From positions 1-7,409 of the forward strand of contig JAADIW010000050.1 of assembly GCA_013151115.1 (NCBI GenBank): 7,409 nt of DNA, in the 5' to 3' direction. The DNA is from Caldisericota bacterium. Lineage in GTDB: Bacteria; Bipolaricaulota; Bipolaricaulia; Bipolaricaulales; Bipolaricaulaceae. The translations under genes were made by a program, and so were the position numbers. The notes below the pieces were generated by a model. That model had not been told where the DNA came from. It ran no database searches and saw only the letters and a list, made by a program, of their open reading frames with translations. Positions 1 through 6,199 of this stretch are shown in pieces; position 1 is the stretch's first letter, and every line of letters begins with the position of its first letter.

Positions 1-1265
1 TGCATCGGCACCTCCACCCCCTTGACGGTGGCCACGAACCCATGGGCCCCGATCCGCTCGGCGAAGCACTCGGTCCCGGCGGCGATCTCGTCCCCCAACC
101 CCTCGCGGTTCGCGATCCGCTCCACCCAGGTGACCACCGCCTCGGGATCCCCCCAGGGGACCCGCTCCTCGACCAACCCCCGCTCCGAGGCCTCCATCAA
201 AGTGGCGATGGCCACCCCCACCGAGATCGTGTCCAGGCCGTAGGCGTTGCAGAGCTGATTCGCCAGGGCGATGGCGGGGAGATCCGCGCATCTGCACAGG
301 GAACCGAAGGCGGCCAGGGTCTCGTACTCGGGCCCCCCGTACCGCGGCTCCACCGGCCGGCCGCGGAACTCGGTCCGCACCACCCGCTTACACCGCACCG
401 GGCATCCCGCGCAGGTATCGCGGTCCACCAGGATCGTCTCCGCCATCCGCTCCCCGCCGATCTCATGGGCGCGGTCGAACACCCCGTCGCGGAAGTTCTC
501 CGTGGGGAGGATCCCCATCTCCGAGAGCCAGGTGAGCCCCCGGGCGGTGCCCAACTCCCCGAACCGCACTGTGCCCGCGTCCTCCATGAGGGCCCGGGCG
601 AACTCCGCGCGGGCCCTGGCGAACGCCTCCGGATCGGCGAGCTCCTTCTCCCCGTGGCCCTTGACCACCACCGCCTTGAGGCGCTTGGCCCCCATTACCG
701 CGCCGAGGCCAGGCCGGCCGGCGGCGCGGGTCGCGTCGTGGATGATGCACGCCTGGACCACCAACTTCTCCCCCGCCGGGCCGATGCAGGCCACCCTGGC
801 CCCGGGATGTCGCCCCCGGAGCTCATCGTCCACCTCGCCGGTGACCTTGCCCCACAGGTCATCGGCCTCGCGGAGCTCGGCCCTCCCGTCGTAGAGGAGG
901 AGGTACACGGGCCGCGGCGCGGCCCCGCGGATGATGATCCCGTCATATCCCGAACGGCCGAGCTCGTGCGCGAAGAAGCCGCCCGCGTAGGAATCGGAGA
1001 TGGAGTTCGTCTTCGGGGATTTGGCCGCCACCACGTGGCGCCCCGCCCCCGCCACCCCCGTCCCCTGGAGGGGGCCGGTCGCGAAGATGAGCACGTTTTC
1101 CGGGCCCAACGGATCGGCCGTCGGCGGGACCAGCTCCAGGAGGAGGCGGGCCGCGATCCCCCTCCCCCCCAGATGCAGCTCGTACCAGCGCGCGGGGATC
1201 TCCCGTTCCCCGATCTCGCCCGCGGTGAGATCCACGTCCAAGTACCTCCCCCAGCTCCCCTTCAT
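1..1265 (-). CDS. aor: Aldehyde:ferredoxin oxidoreductase family protein (tungsten-pterin enzyme), C-terminus cut off by window edge
   Basis: Enzymes of this family oxidise aldehydes to carboxylic acids in the cytoplasm, passing electrons to ferredoxin through a tungsten-bispyranopterin centre and one [4Fe-4S] cluster. About 421 residues are visible, against roughly 600-620 usual for the family, so the last third lies beyond position 1. The N-terminus (MKGSWGRYLDVDLTAGEI) is typical. It is followed by the pterin-binding domain blocks GGRGIAARLL (about 33-42) and GAGRHVVAAKSP, then SDSYAGGFFAHELGRSGYDG. Three of the four cluster cysteines are present as C285-x2-C288-x3-C292 (DTCAGCPVRC), followed by the conserved block GGPEYET near 310-316. 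The visible end, KGVEVPM, matches the run-up to a conserved HDPR-type motif. The start is ATG at 1263-1265, preceded by a strong AAGGAGG at 1270-1276. The gene is divergent from smpB. The exact substrate class (general aldehyde, formaldehyde, glyceraldehyde-3-phosphate) cannot be decided from this part. Confidence 0.95.
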   Translation of the reverse strand, partial: MKGSWGRYLDVDLTAGEIGEREIPARWYELHLGGRGIAARLLLELVPPTADPLGPENVLIFATGPLQGTGVAGAGRHVVAAKSPKTNSISDSYAGGFFAHELGRSGYDGIIIRGAAPRPVYLLLYDGRAELREADDLWGKVTGEVDDELRGRHPGARVACIGPAGEKLVVQACIIHDATRAAGRPGLGAVMGAKRLKAVVVKGHGEKELADPEAFARARAEFARALMEDAGTVRFGELGTARGLTWLSEMGILPTENFRDGVFDRAHEIGGERMAETILVDRDTCAGCPVRCKRVVRTEFRGRPVEPRYGGPEYETLAAFGSLCRCADLPAIALANQLCNAYGLDTISVGVAIATLMEASERGLVEERVPWGDPEAVVTWVERIANREGLGDEIAAGTECFAERIGAHGFVATVKGVEVPM

Positions 1266-1313
1266 CTCCCCTCCTTGTCTCGCCGTTACGGCACGGGTAG
1301 TTTAAGGGGAGCC
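1266..1313. promoter_or_regulatory. Divergent promoter region between the oxidoreductase gene and smpB, with a central palindrome
   Basis: Both flanking genes start here and point away from each other, so this 48-bp gap plus the first bases of each gene must hold both promoters unless transcription starts inside the coding regions. It contains a perfect dyad GCCGT-T-ACGGC at 1282-1292. On the plus strand TTGTCT (1275-1280) and TAGTTT (1298-1303) are 17 bp apart, but each matches only half of the sigma-70 consensus, and a start from them would leave almost no leader before smpB. On the minus strand TAAACT just upstream could be a -10 for the oxidoreductase, without a good -35. The ribosome sites are AAGGAGG (1270-1276, minus) and AAGGGGAG (1304-1311, plus). 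The region's role is certain only by position; the individual elements are weak. Confidence 0.4.
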
Positions 1314-1778
1314 ATGGGACAACGAAAGATCGTGGCCCGCAACCGGAAGGCCAAGCGCGACTACGAGGTCGAGGAGACCTACGAGGCGGGGATCGTCCTC
1401 ACGGGATCCGAGGTAAAATCCCTGCGGGCGGGGCGGGTCTCCCTGGACGGGGCCTACGCGAAGGTGGTGAACGGCGAAGTGTTCCTCTACGACATGCACA
1501 TCGCCCCCTACGACAAGAGCTCTGCCCACACCGGCCACGATCCCGAGCGCCCGCGCAAGCTCCTGTTGAAGAAACGCGAGATCGCCCGCCTGGCGGGGAA
1601 GGTGGCCGCGGCGGGCTACACGCTCGTCCCCCTCTCCATCTACTTCAACGAGCGGGGTTACGCGAAGGTGGAACTCGCGGTGGCACGGGGCCGCACCAAG
1701 GCGGACAAGCGCCGCAAGCTCATCGAGGAGGAGGAGGAACGTCGCGCCCGCGAGGCCATGAAGCGCTTCCGGTTCTGA
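1314..1778 (+). CDS. smpB: SsrA-binding protein SmpB (trans-translation)
   Basis: SmpB binds the tRNA-like domain of tmRNA and brings it to ribosomes stalled on broken messages, so that the nascent peptide is tagged and the ribosome freed. The protein is 154 residues, the usual length. Family blocks are clear: NRKAKRDYEVEETYEAGIVL with TGSEVKSLRAG (about 9-40), the SLDGAYAKVVNGEVFLYDMH strand region, HDPERPRKLLLKKREI (about 75-90), LVPLSIYFNERGYAKVELAV, and the charged C-terminal tail rich in Arg, Lys and Glu that becomes helical in the ribosome mRNA channel. The frame is open far upstream (to about position 42), but the family N-terminus and the AAGGGGAG at 1304-1311 fix the start at ATG 1314. 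In the usual KLYDKR segment this protein reads TKADKR, so the tyrosine is replaced. The tmRNA gene is not in the window. The gene converges on sbcC. Confidence 0.98.
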   Translation: MGQRKIVARNRKAKRDYEVEETYEAGIVLTGSEVKSLRAGRVSLDGAYAKVVNGEVFLYDMHIAPYDKSSAHTGHDPERPRKLLLKKREIARLAGKVAAAGYTLVPLSIYFNERGYAKVELAVARGRTKADKRRKLIEEEEERRAREAMKRFRF

Positions 1779-1788
1779 AGCCCCATCC

Positions 1789-1807
1789 GCGCGGGAATGT
1801 CCCGTGC
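1789..1807. terminator. Hairpin between convergent smpB and sbcC, possible weak bidirectional terminator
   Basis: GCGCGGGA (1789-1796) can pair with TCCCGTGC (1800-1807) around a 3-base loop, giving an 8-bp stem with one G-U pair. It sits in the middle of the 36-bp gap between the smpB stop and the sbcC stop, where a terminator serving both directions would be expected. Neither side has a T-run after the stem, so it is not a classical intrinsic terminator. It may only slow polymerase or protect RNA 3' ends. Confidence 0.35.
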
Positions 1808-1814
1808 CTCGACG

Positions 1815-4688
1815 TCATTCGCCGACCACCAGCTCCACCCGACTACCGCGCTCGCCGTCGGTGGGATGCACGAGGAGCTTGTAGGGGATCCCCCGGCGCA
1901 GGGCGTCCACATGGGTGATGATCCCCACCCGCAGCCCCTCGTCCACCAGCCGGTAGAGGAGCTCAAGCACCATCCGCACCGATTCCTCGTCCAGGCTCCC
2001 GAAGCCCTCGTCGATGAAGAAGAACTCGATGGGTGGCGCTCCGCCGCGGCGCCCCAGCTGGATCGCTTCGGAAAGCGCCAGTGCCAGAGAGAGGGAGACC
2101 AGGAAGGTCTCGCCGCCCGAGAGGGTGTGTGGGGCACGGGCCGTGCCACCGTTCCGGTAGTCGATAACGGAGAGGTCAGTCCCCTCGCCCGCGATGGCGT
2201 ATCGGCCCTGGCTGAGCTGGGCGGTATAGTGGGACGCCCGGGCCAGGATCCGCTCGAAACGGCTCCCCACCAGGTACTCCAGGAACGCCTTTCCCCGCAA
2301 CAGGGCTTCCAGCTCCCGCTGCAGCTTGAGCCTCCTTCGGAGCTTCGCGGCCGCCTCCTCTAGATCGCGTTTCCGCGCGAGCCTTTCCTCCAACGACCGG
2401 ACCCGCTCCCGCGCCTCCCCCAGGCGGCGCTGGAGCTCTCCGAGCTCCTCGCGCTTGCGGGCGTAAGTGGCCCGGATCCCCTCCGCTTCCCGGGCGTCGG
2501 CGATCCCCAGGGCGGAAATGGCCTCGAGTTTCGCCACGATCTGCCGGGAAAGTTCCCGTGCTTTCTCCAGGAGCTCCCGTTGGTTGAGGGCCAGGGCCGC
2601 CGCCTCCTCCGGGGCGATCCCCGTTTCCCGGGAGAGGGACTCGAGCCGTTCCGCCGCCGCCGCCGCGTTCCGCTCCAGCTCCGCCACGCGCCCGCTCACC
2701 TCCGAGACCGCGGCCGCGAGGGTCCGCTCGCGCTCGCGGAACCACTCCAGGTTCCGCTCCACGCGGGCCCGTTCCCCCTCTATCCCGCGGAGCTCCTCCT
2801 CCACCTTCGCCTTCCACCTCTCCAGGGGCTCCCGGCCGAGGGGGGAGTACATCTCCCCCAACCCCGCCACGACCTCCCGCCAGATCGCGTCGAGGCGCGC
2901 GAGCTCCGCCCTGGCCTCCTCCAGCTCCCGGGTCTTCCGCTCGCGCTCGAGATGCGCCCGCCAGGCCCGTACCTTGCCCTCGAGGTCCGCCCAGGGTATG
3001 AACCTGAGCCCCTCGGGGAGCCGGGCACGTAGCCGGGAGAGCTCCTCCTCCAGCGATGCCCTCTCCTCCCGGAGCTCGCCGAGCTTCCGCTCCCGCTCCC
3101 CCAGGAGCCGCTCGGAAAGCATCCGCTCGGTGCGCTTGGCGGAGAGCGACTCCCGCGCCTCCCGGAGTTTTTCCCGGAGGGCCTCGAGCTCGGCCTCCAG
3201 ACCCGCGAGGTCCACCCCCTCGGGGAAGGCCGCGGGAGCGGGGTGGTGAGGGGAGCCGCACACGGGACACGGCTCCCCCTCGGAAAGGCCTCGGGCGAGC
3301 TCGGCCGCCGCCAGTTCCCGCCGGAGCCGCTTCAGAGCCTCTTCCCGTGCGGAGACCGTCCGCTCTAGCTCGAGATGCCCCCGCTCGGCCGCCGCCAATT
3401 CCCGGCCGAGGGCCGCGAGCCTCTCCCTGGCCGCGGCGATCTCCCCCTCGAGTTCCGCCACCCGCCGCGAGAGTTCCTCCAGGCGGGGCACCAGGGACAG
3501 GGCCTCGCGAACGGCCCCCTCCACCTCCGGAAGCCCGTCGGCCGGGAAGGCGGGGGGTTCGCCGCGCGGCATCGCCTCCAGCTCGGCGGCCAGTGCCCTC
3601 ACGCGCTCCTCAAGTGCGCCCACGCGCCCGGGGTCCAGGCCGGAGAACTTCCCCTTCACCTCCCGGAGGACGCGCTCCCGGGATCCCAGGACGTCCAACC
3701 TCCTCCGCGCCTCCCCCTCGAATATGGCCTTCTTGCGCCGCAGCCCCTCGAGCTCGCCCGTAACCGCGGCGAGCTTCTCGCGCATCTCCTCGAGTTCGCG
3801 GGCGATCCGCTCTTGTTCCTCCCGCGCCCTCACCACCTCCCGGGCCCGCTCGCAGAGCCTCAGGCGCTCCTCGATCTCGCCCGGCGCGTCCTCGGACCAC
3901 GGCCTGCCGGTGAGCTCCGTGAAGCGCGCGATGAGCTCCTCCCGGTCGGAGAGCAGCTCGAGGAACTCCTCGGCGGCCCGGCGCCTCCCCTCCAGGCGCT
4001 CGAGTTCATCCCGGAGGGAGCGGATCCCCTCCTCCAGTCCCCGGAGCTCGTCCCGGGCGGCCTCCAGGGCCTCCTCGGACACCCCCTCCAGGGCGCCGAG
4101 CTCCCGGGAGAGCCCCTCCTCCTCCACCTCCAACCTCCGCACCTCCTCCCGCACCGCCCGGTACAGGGGCTCGCCGAAGCGCTCGAGCCGGAAGATCTCG
4201 GCCAGCAACGCCCGCCGTTCGGCGGGCCTCAACCGCAGGAACCGGGCGAACTTCCCCTGGGGGAGGAAGACCGCGGTGATGAACTGTTCGAAGGAGAGGC
4301 CCAGGAGCTCCTCCACCGCCAGGTTGAGGCGCGTCACGCCCTCCAGGGGGAGCCTCTCCCCGTTTCGGGACACGTAGAAATCCGCGCTCACCAGGCCGTC
4401 GCCCCGGCGTTCCATGCGCCGGTAGACCTCGTAGACCTCGCTCCCCAAACGGAAGGCGAACCTGGCCCAGAGGGAATCGGCCCCGGTGGTGAGGGAGTCG
4501 GCCAACGAGGAGGTGCGGTCCACTTTCCCGAAGAGGGCGAAGGTGATGGCGTCGAGGATGGTGGATTTCCCTGCCCCCGTAGGGCCGAAGATCCCGAAGA
4601 AGCCGCTTTCGGTCAAGCGCGCGAAGTCGATCTCCACCGGATCCCGATAGGAATGGAGCCCCTGGAACTCGAGCTTAAGCGGCCTCAC
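1815..4688 (-). CDS. sbcC: Nuclease SbcCD subunit C (Rad50-like SMC ATPase)
   Basis: SbcC is the ATPase and DNA-tethering subunit of the SbcCD complex, which with SbcD opens hairpins and trims blocked double-strand ends. At 957 residues it is a normal length. The N-terminal ATPase lobe has Walker A GPTGAGKS (35-42) and a Q-loop LPQGKFARFL (142-151). A long Glu/Arg/Leu-rich coiled coil follows (about 170-470). The zinc hook CPVC (C474, C477) lies almost exactly at the midpoint, then the returning coil (about 485-790). The C-terminal lobe has the ABC signature LSGGE (856-860), Walker B FFFIDE with D893/E894, a D-loop GSLDEE, and the switch histidine H926 in ITHVD. All catalytic elements are intact. 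The start is GTG at 4686-4688 with GGGAGGTG at 4696-4703, 7 bases upstream. It overlaps the end of sbcD by 14 bp, so translation is probably coupled. Confidence 0.97.
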   Translation of the reverse strand: MRPLKLEFQGLHSYRDPVEIDFARLTESGFFGIFGPTGAGKSTILDAITFALFGKVDRTSSLADSLTTGADSLWARFAFRLGSEVYEVYRRMERRGDGLVSADFYVSRNGERLPLEGVTRLNLAVEELLGLSFEQFITAVFLPQGKFARFLRLRPAERRALLAEIFRLERFGEPLYRAVREEVRRLEVEEEGLSRELGALEGVSEEALEAARDELRGLEEGIRSLRDELERLEGRRRAAEEFLELLSDREELIARFTELTGRPWSEDAPGEIEERLRLCERAREVVRAREEQERIARELEEMREKLAAVTGELEGLRRKKAIFEGEARRRLDVLGSRERVLREVKGKFSGLDPGRVGALEERVRALAAELEAMPRGEPPAFPADGLPEVEGAVREALSLVPRLEELSRRVAELEGEIAAARERLAALGRELAAAERGHLELERTVSAREEALKRLRRELAAAELARGLSEGEPCPVCGSPHHPAPAAFPEGVDLAGLEAELEALREKLREARESLSAKRTERMLSERLLGERERKLGELREERASLEEELSRLRARLPEGLRFIPWADLEGKVRAWRAHLERERKTRELEEARAELARLDAIWREVVAGLGEMYSPLGREPLERWKAKVEEELRGIEGERARVERNLEWFRERERTLAAAVSEVSGRVAELERNAAAAAERLESLSRETGIAPEEAAALALNQRELLEKARELSRQIVAKLEAISALGIADAREAEGIRATYARKREELGELQRRLGEARERVRSLEERLARKRDLEEAAAKLRRRLKLQRELEALLRGKAFLEYLVGSRFERILARASHYTAQLSQGRYAIAGEGTDLSVIDYRNGGTARAPHTLSGGETFLVSLSLALALSEAIQLGRRGGAPPIEFFFIDEGFGSLDEESVRMVLELLYRLVDEGLRVGIITHVDALRRGIPYKLLVHPTDGERGSRVELVVGE

Positions 4689-5865
4689 CGGCGGACACCT
4701 CCCGGAAATGGGACAGGAACGCCTCCACCAACTCCCCCGGAGGGTCGCACCCCCGTGCCCGACGGTAGAAATCGCGGAAGAGGCCCGCGGGATCCTCCAG
4801 GGATGGCCCCTGGCCCAGCTCCGCCGGGAGATCCACCGCTCCCGGCACCGCGAACCCGATCCCCGCCAGGTGGGGGTAGGCCCGTTGGAGCGCCCGCATC
4901 TCGTCCCGCGTCAACTCGAGTCCCGCGGGGAAGGTGAGCCACACCCACGCCCCCGCGAGGCCCTCGGCCCGGGAAAGGGCCTCCTCCACCGAGTCCACCT
5001 CGAGGCGGACGAGCTCCATCCCCCCGCCGATCTCCACGAACTCCCAGTTCCCCTCCTCCCATAGCCATCCGCCACGGGGGACGTCGGGATCACCGAAGCT
5101 GAACGCGAACGGAGCCCCGGCGTAGCGCCATTCCCCCTCCCCGTGGGGGAGATGGAGGTGTCCCAGGAAGGCGGCGCGGTACCCGGAGAGCTCCTCCGGG
5201 GGGAGGAGGTAAGCATCGCCGAGCACATCCAACACGTCCTCGCGGTCCTCGGCGGAAGAGAAGAGCCCCCGGCGCACGTAAAGGTGCCCCACCAACACGC
5301 GGTTACGCCGCTCCGGCACCACCTCCCGCAGGGCGCGGAAGGCCTCGGGGAAGGTGGTGCCGGGCTCGAGGGATATCCCCGTCCCCTCCCGGAGGCGGGG
5401 AAAGGAGGCGAACGGGACGAGGTGCAACAGGAGATCGGCTCCCTTGTGTGGGAAGGCGAGATGGATCCAGCCCGGCCCGCTTCCCAACACGGAGAAGCCC
5501 GCGAACCGCTTGAGGGATGCGGGCTCCGCCCCGGGATAGGCGGACACGATGATCCCCCTAGGGACCATGAGCGAGCGGGGGGCGCGGAGCCTGTCGGGGC
5601 TGTCGTGGTTCCCGGCCACGACCACCACCGCCCGGGCTCCGTCCTCCGACAGCTCGGACAGGGTTTCGAAGTACAGCTCCTCGGCGGCGGCGGAAGGGGT
5701 ATAGGTCTCGAATATATCCCCCGCTACCACCACCACGTCCACGTCGAGCCTCCGGACCTCCGCCACCAGGTTCTCCAAGAACCTCCGTTGCTCGGGGAGG
5801 CGCGGCTTGCGGAAAAGGGTCTTTCCCAGGTGCCAATCCGCGGTATGGAATACCCTTATGCCCAT
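4675..5865 (-). CDS. sbcD: Nuclease SbcCD subunit D (Mre11-like metallo-phosphoesterase)
   Basis: SbcD is the manganese-dependent nuclease of the SbcCD complex, with 3'-5' exonuclease and hairpin endonuclease activity. The 396-residue protein carries all phosphoesterase motifs in order: D10-x-H12 in HTADWHLGK, D50 in AGDIF, N86-H87-D88 in AGNHD, H194 in VGHLYV, and H236/H238 in LGHLH. The GAPFAFSFGD block follows, then a C-terminal capping region (about 285-396) that contacts SbcC and DNA. All expected metal ligands are present. The residue after GDIF is Glu where SbcD proteins usually have Asp; it is not a ligand. The start is ATG at 5863-5865 with a G-rich AGGGGGA directly upstream. MGIRVFHTADWHLG matches the family N-terminus, so no other start is needed. 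It lies 46 bp after acyP and its TAA stop lies inside the start of sbcC. Confidence 0.97.
   Translation of the reverse strand: MGIRVFHTADWHLGKTLFRKPRLPEQRRFLENLVAEVRRLDVDVVVVAGDIFETYTPSAAAEELYFETLSELSEDGARAVVVVAGNHDSPDRLRAPRSLMVPRGIIVSAYPGAEPASLKRFAGFSVLGSGPGWIHLAFPHKGADLLLHLVPFASFPRLREGTGISLEPGTTFPEAFRALREVVPERRNRVLVGHLYVRRGLFSSAEDREDVLDVLGDAYLLPPEELSGYRAAFLGHLHLPHGEGEWRYAGAPFAFSFGDPDVPRGGWLWEEGNWEFVEIGGGMELVRLEVDSVEEALSRAEGLAGAWVWLTFPAGLELTRDEMRALQRAYPHLAGIGFAVPGAVDLPAELGQGPSLEDPAGLFRDFYRRARGCDPPGELVEAFLSHFREVSAGEAA
4696..4703 (-). promoter_or_regulatory. Ribosome binding site of sbcC, inside the end of sbcD
   Basis: GGGAGGTG on the minus strand lies 7 bases before the GTG at 4686-4688. 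It decides the sbcC start despite the non-ATG codon: the N-terminus it gives (MRPLKLEFQGLHSY) is the typical SbcC beginning. Because the site lies inside the sbcD reading frame, ribosomes finishing sbcD pass over it, which would keep the two subunits in balance. Confidence 0.7.
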
Positions 5866-5911
5866 TCCCCCTGCCCTTCGCCACCGGGCCCGATGGGCAT
5901 TTTAGCGGTTC
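5866..5911 (-). promoter_or_regulatory. acyP-sbcD gap with a possible internal promoter for sbcDC
   Basis: This is the widest gap within the four-gene run. On the minus strand it holds TAAAAT (5899-5904), which matches five of six bases of a sigma-70 -10 box. A start about 7 bases on would give a leader of roughly 25 bases before sbcD. The upstream -35 region (TTCCAC at 19-bp spacing) is poor. A 4-bp dyad GCCC-GAT-GGGC (5888-5898) is too short to be a terminator. The G-rich sbcD ribosome site is at the end of the gap. sbcDC may therefore have its own promoter as well as read-through from upstream; this rests on the -10 match alone. Confidence 0.25.
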
Positions 5912-6187
5912 TCAATAACGGATGTGGAATCCGGAGAACTCGCCGGTGGGATTCTCCCAGCGCACCTCCACCCGCTCCACCCGCGCGAGGGGCGGCCCCT
6001 CGTGGCACCATTCGATCAACTTCCGCAACGCCTCCTCCGCGCCCTCCGCCACGACCTCCACGCGGCCATCGGGGAGGTTCCGCACGTAGCCCGAGAGCCC
6101 CAGGCGTTGGGCCACCTCCTGGGTGTTGGCGCGGAAGAAGACCCCTTGGACACGGCCGGAGACGGTGATGTGTACCCTCCGCGTCAT
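5912..6187 (-). CDS. acyP: Acylphosphatase
   Basis: Acylphosphatases are small cytoplasmic enzymes that hydrolyse the carboxyl-phosphate bond of acyl phosphates such as acetyl phosphate or 1,3-bisphosphoglycerate. At 91 residues the length is exactly typical. The signature SGRVQGVFFRANTQEVAQRL (10-29) includes the phosphate-binding loop and catalytic R19. GYVRNLPDGRVEVVAEG (33-49) contains the catalytic N37. The C-terminal strand GEFSGFHIRY is also typical. The start is ATG at 6185-6187 with AAGGAGG (6192-6198) placed very close, about 4-5 bases away. Only 12 bp separate it from the preceding peptidase stop, so the two are cotranscribed. The physiological role of bacterial acylphosphatases is poorly defined, and the context (peptidase before, sbcD after) does not narrow it. 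Confidence 0.96.
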   Translation of the reverse strand: MTRRVHITVSGRVQGVFFRANTQEVAQRLGLSGYVRNLPDGRVEVVAEGAEEALRKLIEWCHEGPPLARVERVEVRWENPTGEFSGFHIRY

Positions 6188-6199
6188 GTCCCCTCCTTT

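Noticed and set aside
42..1313. Long plus-strand open frame leading in frame into smpB, which would give a 578-residue protein
   Set aside because: It is antisense to a clear oxidoreductase gene, is Pro/Arg/Gly-rich without recognisable domains, and the SmpB family N-terminus and ribosome site start at 1314. GC-rich codon use explains the lack of stops.
2176..3270. 364-codon minus-strand open frame in another frame inside sbcC
   Set aside because: The translation is almost entirely Gly/Arg/Pro/Ala, typical of a shifted frame of a GC-rich coiled-coil gene.
1815..4688. Repetitive GAG/CTC-rich DNA within sbcC as a possible repeat array
   Set aside because: There are no regular units or spacers; the pattern follows from Glu/Arg/Leu codons of the coiled coil.
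3375..4937. 520-codon plus-strand open frame opposite sbcC and sbcD
   Set aside because: The low-complexity Leu/Pro/Glu-rich translation mirrors the coiled-coil codons of sbcC. It crosses the sbcC-sbcD junction and has no domain signature.
5888..5904. GCCC-GAT-GGGC followed by ATTTTA, resembling a plus-strand terminator
   Set aside because: The stem is only 4 bp and no plus-strand gene ends here.
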